DNA of 64,000 nt from a bacterium. Lineage in GTDB: Bacteria > CAIWAD01. The notes beneath the pieces were generated by a model. The model ran no database searches. It saw only the letters and a list, made by a program, of their open reading frames with translations, and was not told the DNA's origin. This document shows, piece by piece, positions 8,403-16,390 of this stretch. Every line of letters starts with the position of its first letter. The stretch's first letter is position 1. Made by a program: the position numbers and the translations under genes. The DNA is taken from contig JAUIFJ010000007.1 of assembly GCA_030429345.1 (NCBI GenBank), positions 1 to 64,000 on the forward strand. Direction: 5' to 3'.

Positions 8403-9716
8403 TTGGACCGACTGATCTGGATTCTTGCCTTCGCGCTGACCTTTGGCGTGCCGCTGTTCTACTGGTACCGCGAAGGACGCCGCTCGCGCCAGGCAAAGGC
8501 CGTGCTGGAGCGCAATCGGAGCAGCGGAAGGATCGAGCCCCCCAGCCTGCACCCGGTGATCGGGGACCGCTGCGCCGGCATGGGCGCCTGCACGCGCGTC
8601 TGTCCCGAAGGCGACGTGATCCGCCGCATCGACAACCGCGCGGTGCTGGTCGAGCCGACCCACTGCATCGGTCATGGCGAATGCGCGGCTTCCTGCCCGG
8701 TGGACGCGATCCAGCTGGTTTTCGGCAGCGAGCGGCGCGGTGTCGATCTTCCCGAAGTGGGCGGGGATTTCCAGAGTTCGCGTCCCGGAGTCTATATCGC
8801 CGGCGAACTGGGCGGCATGGGCCTGATCCGCAATGCCTTCACACAGGGGCGGCAGGCCGCCCAGGCAATCGCCGCAAGCCTGGAAGGACAAGCGGCAGAA
8901 GGCGGAGCGGAGGATCTGGTCATCGTCGGGGCCGGTCCCGCGGGCCTGTCGGCGGCCCTGGAGGCCGGCAAGCTGGGACTGGGCTACCGCATCGTCGACC
9001 AGCAGGGCCTGGGCGGAGCGGTACTGAGCTACCCTCGCCGCAAGCTGGTGATGACGCGCCCGGTCCAGGTGCCGGGACAGGGGACCTGGAAACAGCAACA
9101 GATCCGCAAGGAAGAGCTGCTCGATCTCTTCCACGAGGCGGCCGGAAAAGGGGGGGTCCAGGTGCAGGCCCCCTGGAAGCTGGAGAAGATCGAAGGCGAG
9201 GCAGGCGACTTCCGCCTGTTCTCGGCGGATGGCCAGGTGCTTCGCGCCCGGCGAGTGCTGCTGGCCATCGGCAGGCGGGGCAGCCCCCGCAAATTGGGCG
9301 TACCCGGGGAAGACAGCGGCAAGACCGCCTACCAGCTGCTGGAAAGCGAAATCTGGCAGGACTGCCAGGTGCTGGTCGTCGGCGGAGGAGACAGCGCGCT
9401 TGAAGCCGCCCTGTCCCTGTCCGATGTGCCGGGCTGCACCGTCTGCCTGTCCTACCGCGGCAAGGAGATCTCCCGGGCGCGGGAGGCCAATCGACAAGCC
9501 CTGGAAGGGGCCATGGCCGCCGGACGCCTGCGCGTGCTGCTGCAGTCGCAGGTGCAGGAGATCACCGACAGCGAGGTCATCCTGCGCCTGCAGGATTCCG
9601 AAAGCCGCATGGCCAACGACCAGGTCTTCGTCTTCGCCGGAGGAGAAGTCCCGGCGACCTTCCTGCAGCAGAACGGCATCGCCATGCGGCGCTACACGGG
9701 GCAGGCGCGCTCGTGA
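8403..9716 (+). CDS. membrane-anchored 2x[4Fe-4S] FAD/NAD(P)-binding oxidoreductase
   Basis: A 437-residue protein of unusual domain order. Residues 3-22 (LIWILAFALTFGVPLFYW) form one membrane helix. Residues 50-95 are a bacterial ferredoxin domain with two cluster motifs, CAGMGACTRVCPEG and CIGHGECAASCPVD. From about 175 a thioredoxin-reductase-like flavoprotein follows: FAD fold GAGPAGLSAALEA and NAD(P) fold GGGDSALEAALSL. The CxxC redox disulfide of true thioredoxin reductases is missing, so electrons probably go to the FeS clusters, not to a dithiol. The start is TTG with no clear ribosome site. Its stop overlaps the GTG of the first multiheme gene (GTGA), so it should belong to the same operon and may feed or drain electrons on the cytoplasmic side (inference). 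Confidence 0.85.
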   Translation: MDRLIWILAFALTFGVPLFYWYREGRRSRQAKAVLERNRSSGRIEPPSLHPVIGDRCAGMGACTRVCPEGDVIRRIDNRAVLVEPTHCIGHGECAASCPVDAIQLVFGSERRGVDLPEVGGDFQSSRPGVYIAGELGGMGLIRNAFTQGRQAAQAIAASLEGQAAEGGAEDLVIVGAGPAGLSAALEAGKLGLGYRIVDQQGLGGAVLSYPRRKLVMTRPVQVPGQGTWKQQQIRKEELLDLFHEAAGKGGVQVQAPWKLEKIEGEAGDFRLFSADGQVLRARRVLLAIGRRGSPRKLGVPGEDSGKTAYQLLESEIWQDCQVLVVGGGDSALEAALSLSDVPGCTVCLSYRGKEISRAREANRQALEGAMAAGRLRVLLQSQVQEITDSEVILRLQDSESRMANDQVFVFAGGEVPATFLQQNGIAMRRYTGQARS

Positions 9717-11344
9717 TCCGCTTGCTGTGGATGCTGTCTTTGCTGCTGACCGGCACAACGGTCAAGGCCCAGTTCAGCCCGGGCAAGCTGGCCGCTCCGC
9801 ACGCGGCGCTGGAAGGCATGGAGAACTGCGTGGCCTGCCACGAACCCGGCCGCCAGACGACGGAGGAACGCTGCCTGGCCTGTCACACGGAGATCGTCGA
9901 GGCCATGCGCGCCGACCGAGGCCTGCACACGGAAAAGGAGCGGCAGGGCAAGGACTGCGCGCTCTGTCACAGCGATCACCATGGCCGCTCCTTCGAACTG
10001 GTCCACTGGCCGGAGGGCATCGGGAACTTCGATCACGGGCGCACGGCCTTCCTCCTGCAGGAAGCGCATGCCGCGCTGGAGTGCCGCGAGTGCCACAATC
10101 CGACGTATGTGCGCAAGGACTTCGCCGAGGCGCACCAGGCCTTCAATCCCGAGCGCGGCTACCTGGGCCTTGATCGAAGCTGCACCGGCTGCCACCAGGA
10201 TCCCCACCGGGAGGAACTGGGCTCGACCTGCATCGAGTGTCACAGCGCACGCAGCTGGCAGGCCTTGCCGGGCTTCGACCATGCCCGCGCCTGGCCGCTG
10301 GAAGGGGCGCACGTCTCCGTGGAATGCGGGCAATGCCATTTCTTCCCGCCGGACCTTCCCGAAGCGCAACGGGTCGAGGGCGCCCGGCGCTGGCGCGGGA
10401 TTCCGGCCGGCAGCTGCACCGAGTGTCACAACGACCCCCATGAGAACCGCCTGGGCAGTCGCTGCCTGGACTGCCACAGCCTGTGGAGCTTCCGTGACGC
10501 GGGCGAAGTCTTCGATCACTCTCTGACGGCCTGGCCGCTGCGCGGAGCGCACGAAGGCGTGGCCTGCGAGCAGTGTCACGGAGCGGAGAACCGCGACCTG
10601 CGCCCCGCATTTGCCTCCTGCACCGACTGCCATGGCCGCCCCCACGGCGGGCAATTCCTGGAGGGCGAGCCGCGGATCACGGCCTGCACCCTGTGTCACG
10701 ACGAGGCGGCCTGGCGTCCCGCCGACTACGGCCTGGCCGAACACGCGGAGCATGGCTGGCCGCTGGAAGGCGCCCACGGCGCCGTTCCCTGCGCCCTGTG
10801 CCACGTGGCCGGGGACAGCGGCGGGCCGGTGCGCTGGCGCGGAGTGGAGCGGGAGTGCGCGGCCTGTCACGCGAGTCCGCACGAAGAGGAGGAGAGCTTC
10901 CTTTCCTGCGCCGAGTGTCATGGCAGCGAAGAGTGGAGCGTGCGCTCCTTCGACCACGACGGCACGGCCTTTCCACTCGAGGGCGCGCACGGAAGCGTGG
11001 GCTGCGGCGAATGCCACTGGGCGGAAGACGAGCCGCGGGTTCCGCTGCGCGGCCTGGCGCTCGACTGCGCCGGCTGCCACCAGGATCCGCATCGCGGACA
11101 GTTCGCGGAGTCGGTGCCGCAGGGCTGCGTGCTGTGCCACGGAAATGAGCACTTCGTCCCCACGGTTTTCGATCACGACAGCATGAGCCGCTATGCGCTG
11201 GACGGCGCGCACCGCGCTCTGGCCTGTGCCGCCTGCCACCACCAGGAGCAGGACGAGCAGGGCCTTTTCGTGCGCTACCGGCCGCTGGGAACAGACTGCA
11301 GCGACTGCCACGGCGGTTCGCCGAAAAAGACGGAGAAGCCATGA
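9713..11344 (+). CDS. multiheme c-type cytochrome with 20 CxxCH motifs
   Basis: A 543-residue exported protein: signal peptide MIRLLWMLSLLLTGTTVKA, then 20 CxxCH heme-attachment motifs. Many motifs lie in irregular copies of a module that also carries FDH and GAH histidines (for example GFDHARAWPLEGAHVS and SFDHDGTAFPLEGAHGS), which could be the distal heme ligands. Some hemes lie close to DPHR/DPHE sequences. It is a cytochrome c3 / NrfH-like doubled-CxxCH superfamily type, with no catalytic signature I recognise. It starts with GTG overlapping the flavoprotein stop and ends overlapping the next ATG (ATGA). Likely periplasmic or outer-membrane-associated electron carrier. Confidence 0.93.
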   Translation: MIRLLWMLSLLLTGTTVKAQFSPGKLAAPHAALEGMENCVACHEPGRQTTEERCLACHTEIVEAMRADRGLHTEKERQGKDCALCHSDHHGRSFELVHWPEGIGNFDHGRTAFLLQEAHAALECRECHNPTYVRKDFAEAHQAFNPERGYLGLDRSCTGCHQDPHREELGSTCIECHSARSWQALPGFDHARAWPLEGAHVSVECGQCHFFPPDLPEAQRVEGARRWRGIPAGSCTECHNDPHENRLGSRCLDCHSLWSFRDAGEVFDHSLTAWPLRGAHEGVACEQCHGAENRDLRPAFASCTDCHGRPHGGQFLEGEPRITACTLCHDEAAWRPADYGLAEHAEHGWPLEGAHGAVPCALCHVAGDSGGPVRWRGVERECAACHASPHEEEESFLSCAECHGSEEWSVRSFDHDGTAFPLEGAHGSVGCGECHWAEDEPRVPLRGLALDCAGCHQDPHRGQFAESVPQGCVLCHGNEHFVPTVFDHDSMSRYALDGAHRALACAACHHQEQDEQGLFVRYRPLGTDCSDCHGGSPKKTEKP

Positions 11345-13968
11345 ATCACACCGCATGGACGGCCCTGCTTCCGGCGCTTCTTGCGAGCTGGGGCCTGGCC
11401 CTGGCGCAGGACAGCGCCGAGAACCCGCACGGCGACCTGGGCGACATGGAATGCGCCCTCTGTCACACGACCGAAGGCTGGAGCCCCCTGCGCCGGGACC
11501 TGGATTTCCGGCACGCGGACACGGGCTGGGAGTTGCACGGCGCGCACCGGGGCCTCGACTGCATGGATTGCCACGGCCTGGAGTTCGCCGGGCTCCAGGG
11601 CGACTGCGCGAGCTGCCACCTGGATGTCCACGAGGGCAGCGCGGGCTTCGACTGCCTGCGCTGTCATACGGAATCGCAGTGGAGCGACCCGGCGGGCTTC
11701 GAGCGCCTGCACATGGAAAGCAGTTTCCCGCTGGACGGCATCCATGATGGCCTGGCCTGCGCCTCCTGCCACCAGGGGCAGGACTACAGCAGTGCCCTGC
11801 CCGACTGCGCCTCCTGCCATCTGGCCGACTACCGCGGCGCCCTGGATCCACCCCACGAAAGCCTGGCCCTTGGCACCAATTGCCGCTCCTGCCACGACAC
11901 GCAGGACGCGCAGTGGAGCACGGACTTCGTCCATCCGGCCAGCTTTCCGCTGGAAGGCGGCCATTCCCTGGTTTCCTGCGCCTCCTGTCACGCTCCGGCG
12001 GAGCCACCGGGCGGCCTTGCCGCCGACTGCCGCAGCTGCCATGATGCCGAGGCCACCGCCCTGGCCGATCCGGATCACGGCCGCGCGGCCTTCGCCGGCG
12101 ATTGCGCGCTCTGCCACGGCGTCGATGCCTGGAGCCCGGCCTCCTTCGAGCATTCCCTCAGTGACTTCGCCCTTGAAGGAGCGCACCAGACCGTTTCCTG
12201 CGATGCCTGCCATCTGCCGCAGAGCACGCCGCGCTTCACCGGCCTGGCTGCCGACTGCGCCTCCTGCCACCAGGCGGATGCCGCGTCCGTCTCCGATCCG
12301 GATCACGGCCGCCCCGCGCTGGCGGGCGACTGCGCTGTCTGTCACACACCCGCCGCCTGGGAAAGCGCGAGCTTCGATCACGCGCTCAGCGACTATCCGC
12401 TGGAAGGGGCCCACGGCTCCCTGGATTGCTTCCAGTGCCACGGCAACGGCGACGCGGCGGTCTACACCTTCCTGCCTTCGGCCTGCCTCGATTGCCACCA
12501 GGCGGACTACGAGGCGGCGGAGGATCCGCTGCACGAGGGCGAGCTCTACGATGCGGACTGTCTGCGCTGCCACCACCAGGACAACTGGCAGGGCACGGAG
12601 ATCGACCACGACTTGACCGAGTTCCCGCTGATCGGCGCCCACAGGACCGTCGACTGCGAGTCCTGCCACGACACGGGCTTCAACAGCACCCTGCCGGACT
12701 GCGATTCCTGTCACCGGGCCGCCTTCGATGAGGCCGAGGAGCCGCCCCACGAAGAGGAGAGCTTCACGCTGGACTGTCTGCTTTGCCATGGCCAGGAGGC
12801 CTGGAGTCCTTCGGACTTCGATCACGCGATCCAGGCGGAATGGGAGCTGACCGGCGCCCACGTGGAGGAGGACTGCGCCTCTTGTCACGAGAACGGCATC
12901 TACACCACCGCCGCCACCGATTGCTGGTCCTGCCACCAGGCGGCCTGGGAAGAAGCGGAGGACCCGGACCACGAGGAGCTGGCCTTCCCGCAGGACTGCG
13001 CCCTGTGCCACACGACCTCGGACTGGGAGGACGCGGACTTCGACCATGCCCAGACGCAGTTCCCGCTGATCGGGGCACATGTGGATCAGCCCTGCCTGGC
13101 CTGCCACGAGCAAGGCTACGCCAACACGCCTTTCGCCTGCGCGGCCTGCCACCGCCCGGCCTTCGACGGCGCCGAGGAGCCTCCGCACGTGGAGCCCGAC
13201 TTCTCGACGGACTGCATGCTGTGTCACAGCCAGGATGCCTGGGAGCCCTCGTCCTTCGACCACGACGAGCAGACCGCCTACCCATTGATCGGTGCGCATC
13301 TGGAGGTCTCCTGTACCGAGTGTCACCTGCAGGAAGTCTACGCCGGCACGCCCGCCGACTGCTGGTCCTGCCACCAGCTGCAGTGGAACCAGGCGGAGCC
13401 GGAGCACGAGGAGCAGAGCTTCGGCAACGACTGCCTGCTCTGCCACAGCCAGACCGCCTGGGAGCCCAGCTCCTTCGACCACGACCAGTTGACCGACTAC
13501 CAGTTGACCGGGCAGCACCGGGACGCGGCCTGCGTGCTCTGTCATACGGAGGGGCAGTATGACGGTACTCCGGAAGCCTGCTGGTTCTGCCACATGCAGG
13601 ACTACGAGCAGGCCCAGGACCCGGACCACGCCCAATCCCTCTTCCCGGAAGACTGCACGCTGTGTCACACGACCGGCGGCTGGGAGCCCAGCACCTTCAA
13701 CCACGACCTGCTCTACTTCCCGATCTACGACGGCGAACACGAGGACGAATGGAACAGCTGCGCCGAGTGCCACACCACGCCCGGCGATTTCAGCGCCTTC
13801 TCCTGCGTCGACTGCCACGAGCACCGGCAGTCGGAAATGGATGACGAGCATGACGATGTCGGCGGCTATGTCTACGAAAGTTCGGCCTGCTACGCCTGCC
13901 ATCCGAATGGCGAGGAGGACTTCCTGCCTCGCCTGCCGCGCTATCCGGAACACCGGAGGATCAAGTGA
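11341..13968 (+). CDS. giant multiheme c-type cytochrome with 34 CxxCH motifs
   Basis: An 875-residue exported protein (signal peptide ending ASWGLALA). I count 34 CxxCH motifs arranged as 11 tandem modules of about 70-75 residues, each with three motifs, plus one final CYACH. A module runs DCxLCH-x4-W-x-P-x2-FDH, then PLxGAH-x5-C-x2-CH, then DCxxCH with a DPxH or PPHE ending. Each module therefore has three heme motifs and three extra conserved histidines (FDH, GAH, PxH), which fits bis-histidine ligation. Between modules there are many acidic residues. This regular design suggests a long heme wire. It overlaps both neighbours by 4 nt (ATGA upstream, GTGA downstream); GGAGAAG precedes the start. 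Confidence 0.95.
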   Translation: MNHTAWTALLPALLASWGLALAQDSAENPHGDLGDMECALCHTTEGWSPLRRDLDFRHADTGWELHGAHRGLDCMDCHGLEFAGLQGDCASCHLDVHEGSAGFDCLRCHTESQWSDPAGFERLHMESSFPLDGIHDGLACASCHQGQDYSSALPDCASCHLADYRGALDPPHESLALGTNCRSCHDTQDAQWSTDFVHPASFPLEGGHSLVSCASCHAPAEPPGGLAADCRSCHDAEATALADPDHGRAAFAGDCALCHGVDAWSPASFEHSLSDFALEGAHQTVSCDACHLPQSTPRFTGLAADCASCHQADAASVSDPDHGRPALAGDCAVCHTPAAWESASFDHALSDYPLEGAHGSLDCFQCHGNGDAAVYTFLPSACLDCHQADYEAAEDPLHEGELYDADCLRCHHQDNWQGTEIDHDLTEFPLIGAHRTVDCESCHDTGFNSTLPDCDSCHRAAFDEAEEPPHEEESFTLDCLLCHGQEAWSPSDFDHAIQAEWELTGAHVEEDCASCHENGIYTTAATDCWSCHQAAWEEAEDPDHEELAFPQDCALCHTTSDWEDADFDHAQTQFPLIGAHVDQPCLACHEQGYANTPFACAACHRPAFDGAEEPPHVEPDFSTDCMLCHSQDAWEPSSFDHDEQTAYPLIGAHLEVSCTECHLQEVYAGTPADCWSCHQLQWNQAEPEHEEQSFGNDCLLCHSQTAWEPSSFDHDQLTDYQLTGQHRDAACVLCHTEGQYDGTPEACWFCHMQDYEQAQDPDHAQSLFPEDCTLCHTTGGWEPSTFNHDLLYFPIYDGEHEDEWNSCAECHTTPGDFSAFSCVDCHEHRQSEMDDEHDDVGGYVYESSACYACHPNGEEDFLPRLPRYPEHRRIK

Positions 13969-15539
13969 AAGTCCTCCTTCTCCTTCTGCTGACGGCTGCC
14001 TTCACGCGCGCCGAAGAATCTCTGCGTTCACTGGAGGTCGTTGTGAGCTCCCTGTCACGGGACGCCCTCTTCGTCGAGGCCGGAAGCGCCGAGGGCCTGC
14101 GGCCCGGGGACCGGGTGCTGTATACGGACCCGAAGGGCGAGGTGCACGAACTGGAACTGCTCTTCGTCGCCAGCCGGCGCAGTTCTGTCTCACGCCCGGA
14201 AGACCTGGCGATCCGTCAGGGGGACTCCCTGGTGATCCTGTTGCCCGCAGAGCGATTCCGCGAGGAGGAGTCCGCCCCGGCGGATTCCCTGTCGGAAGCC
14301 CTATCCGTGAGGGAGGACACCCCTGCGGCGACCGATTCGCGGCAGGACTCCGCGCGCCCCGGACCGGCGGTCAAGGGCTACCTCGCCTTCGAGGTCGATC
14401 GCCAATCCCGTGAGGGGCAGCAGGAGGATCCGCTGGAAACCAGCCTCAAGGGCCGTCTCGAGGCCGAGCGGCTGGCCGGGCTTCCCCTGGAACTCCGCAC
14501 GCGCTTCCGGCTGCGCAGGCGAAGCGACGAGGATACGCGCTGGACCAGCCGCGTGCCCCTCTTCGAGCTCGCTGCGGCCTCCCGTGACGCGAGCTGGCGG
14601 TTGGGCCTTGGCCGTCTCAGCAGCGCGGCGGGCGGGTTCAGCGGACTGCGCCTGGACCTGCCTCGCGGAAACCAGGACTGGCGCTTCTGGGGCGGCGTGG
14701 GCAACCACGCGGACAACGACCGCCCGGACAGCGAACGGCGCACCCTGGGCGCGGAGTGGCGGTTGCGTCGCACACTCGGGGAACAGTCGCGGCTCCAGGG
14801 CTCGCTGGGCCTGCACGGCTGGTATACACCCGATCGAACCGAGGAAGAGCTCCTTCGTCAGACGCTGTTCTGGAATCAGGGCGATCGTCGCGCGCGCACC
14901 AGCCTGCGGCAGTCCCTGGAGCTGCAGGCCCACAGGGAGGACAAGCCGCAAGGCGAGGGTTCCTTGTCCCTCAAACGGCTCGACCTGCGGCTGCAGCGAA
15001 GCCAGGGCAGCCTGGAAGGCTGGCTGGGCTGGAGAACCCTGCGCCGCGCCATCGTCGAGAACCTGCCGGAAAGCCTGGACAGCCTGCTGGTCTGGCAGGA
15101 GAGCGGCGAGAGCAGCCTGGGTATTGCCTGGCGCATGCCGGGCCGCCACCGGCTGAGCGCCGAAGCCGCCTGGCCCAGGGACCAGGATGGAAGAACCGGC
15201 GCCCGCAGCCTGCGCTTCCATGCGAGCAGCGGAAGACTCCCCCTGCAGCTGCGTCTGCGGGCGCAGTTGCGCCTGACCACCAGCGACCAGCTGGACAATC
15301 GCCTGGTCAGCGTATACCTTGAGCGCGGAATCGGCCCGCTGGGCACCTTGAGTCTGCAGCAGGGATGGTATGTCCTGGAGCGGGCGGGGACGAAGGCGGA
15401 CAGCCGCTGGCTTCGTCTGGGAGTGAGGCGCGAATTCCGCCGGGGCCTCTTCCTGGTGCTCGACGCCGAGCGAAGCATCGCCGATGGACGAAGCGACGCC
15501 GATCGCCTTCGACTGGAAGCCGGCTGGCGTTTCCGCTAG
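13965..15539 (+). CDS. predicted outer-membrane beta-barrel of the redox operon
   Basis: A 524-residue protein with signal peptide MKVLLLLLLTAAFTRA. Residues about 22-95 form a small beta-domain (EAGSAEGLRPGDRVLY...) like the SH3-like folds that follow export signals in some envelope proteins. A linker rich in Asp/Ser/Pro follows, then about 390 residues of alternating strands (LRTRFRLRRR, WRLGLGRLS, EWRLRRTLG, LRLRAQLRL) ending in RLRLEAGWRFR, an aromatic/arginine C-terminus typical of barrels. I see no named family. Its position right behind two multiheme cytochromes with a GTGA overlap suggests it is the pore that lets a cytochrome reach the outside, as MtrB or PCC porins do; this is inference from context. 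CGGAGGA precedes the GTG. Confidence 0.65.
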   Translation: MKVLLLLLLTAAFTRAEESLRSLEVVVSSLSRDALFVEAGSAEGLRPGDRVLYTDPKGEVHELELLFVASRRSSVSRPEDLAIRQGDSLVILLPAERFREEESAPADSLSEALSVREDTPAATDSRQDSARPGPAVKGYLAFEVDRQSREGQQEDPLETSLKGRLEAERLAGLPLELRTRFRLRRRSDEDTRWTSRVPLFELAAASRDASWRLGLGRLSSAAGGFSGLRLDLPRGNQDWRFWGGVGNHADNDRPDSERRTLGAEWRLRRTLGEQSRLQGSLGLHGWYTPDRTEEELLRQTLFWNQGDRRARTSLRQSLELQAHREDKPQGEGSLSLKRLDLRLQRSQGSLEGWLGWRTLRRAIVENLPESLDSLLVWQESGESSLGIAWRMPGRHRLSAEAAWPRDQDGRTGARSLRFHASSGRLPLQLRLRAQLRLTTSDQLDNRLVSVYLERGIGPLGTLSLQQGWYVLERAGTKADSRWLRLGVRREFRRGLFLVLDAERSIADGRSDADRLRLEAGWRFR

Positions 15540-15565
15540 CGACAAGGACGAAGGAGCCCCGACAA

Positions 15566-16390
15566 GTGAATCGCCCCCTCTGGTTGCGTCTGCTGCTGGC
15601 GCTGCTTTATAGCTGCACGATTCTCGTCATGCTGGCCCTGCTGCGAACGGGGCTGCCATACTACGATCTCCCCCTCCATGAGCGGCCGCACCACGCGCTG
15701 CACGCACAGCTGAAGAGTTCCGGTTCGCTGGGCCTGGCGCTGGGTATTGTCGGCACGGCGATGATGCTGCTGATGCTGCTCTACATCCCCCGCAAGCGGC
15801 TGGCCTTCATGCAGGGCTGGGGAGATCTGCGCCACTGGCTGGATCTGCATATCTGGCTCGGGGTCACCGGCACGATCCTTGTCACCTTCCACAGCGCCTT
15901 TATCGTCGGCGGGGTCGTCAGCATCGCCTTCTGGTCGATGGTTGCCGTGGCCCTGAGCGGAGTGCTCGGCCGCTACCTCTACGTGCAGATTCCCCGGGGA
16001 ATCAACGGCCGGGAACTGAGCCGTCGCGAACTGGAAGAGAACCTGGGCCGCACCCTGAAGGAGATCCCGGGCGGGCTGTCCCTGCTCGAGGAGATTTCCC
16101 ACCCGGGCGCCCTGGGCCTGGGCGGATGGCTGCTGGAGGATCTCTTCGCCTTCCTAGACCGGGGCGGCCTGAAGCGGCGACTGCGCAGGCAGGGACACGA
16201 GGTTTCGCGCGAGGTCGCGGACAAGCTGGGCCAGGTGCTGCGGCTGCGCCGACGCATTCGGCGCCTCGAGCGCCTGAAGCGCCTGCTGCACCACTGGCAT
16301 GTGATCCATCGGCCCTTCGCGCTGGTGATGTATCTCATTTTGCTGGTGCATGTGGGCGCGGCGCTGTATTACAGTTTCAGCTGGCGCTAG
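15566..16390 (+). CDS. membrane cytochrome b / ferric-reductase-like protein
   Basis: A 274-residue inner-membrane protein. Hydrophobic helices lie at about 7-27, 55-75, 95-115, 118-138 and near the C-terminus (FALVMYLILLVHVGAALYY). Histidines at helix ends (LDLHIWLGVTG, VTFHSAF, HHWHVIHRPF, LVHVG) fit two b hemes stacked across the membrane, as in cytochrome b561 or ferric reductase-like families. A charged cytoplasmic loop of about 90 residues separates helix 4 and the last helix. It could pass electrons between quinol or the flavoprotein and the periplasmic cytochromes. The GTG at 15566 is chosen for AAGGAG 9 bases upstream. The stop shares CTAG with the convergent di-heme gene. Confidence 0.75.
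   Translation: MNRPLWLRLLLALLYSCTILVMLALLRTGLPYYDLPLHERPHHALHAQLKSSGSLGLALGIVGTAMMLLMLLYIPRKRLAFMQGWGDLRHWLDLHIWLGVTGTILVTFHSAFIVGGVVSIAFWSMVAVALSGVLGRYLYVQIPRGINGRELSRRELEENLGRTLKEIPGGLSLLEEISHPGALGLGGWLLEDLFAFLDRGGLKRRLRRQGHEVSREVADKLGQVLRLRRRIRRLERLKRLLHHWHVIHRPFALVMYLILLVHVGAALYYSFSWR

Noticed and set aside
11275-13953. 892-codon antisense frame opposite the 34-CxxCH cytochrome
   Set aside because: It mirrors the CxxCH repeats and has no recognisable motif; the sense frame has a signal peptide and 34 heme motifs.
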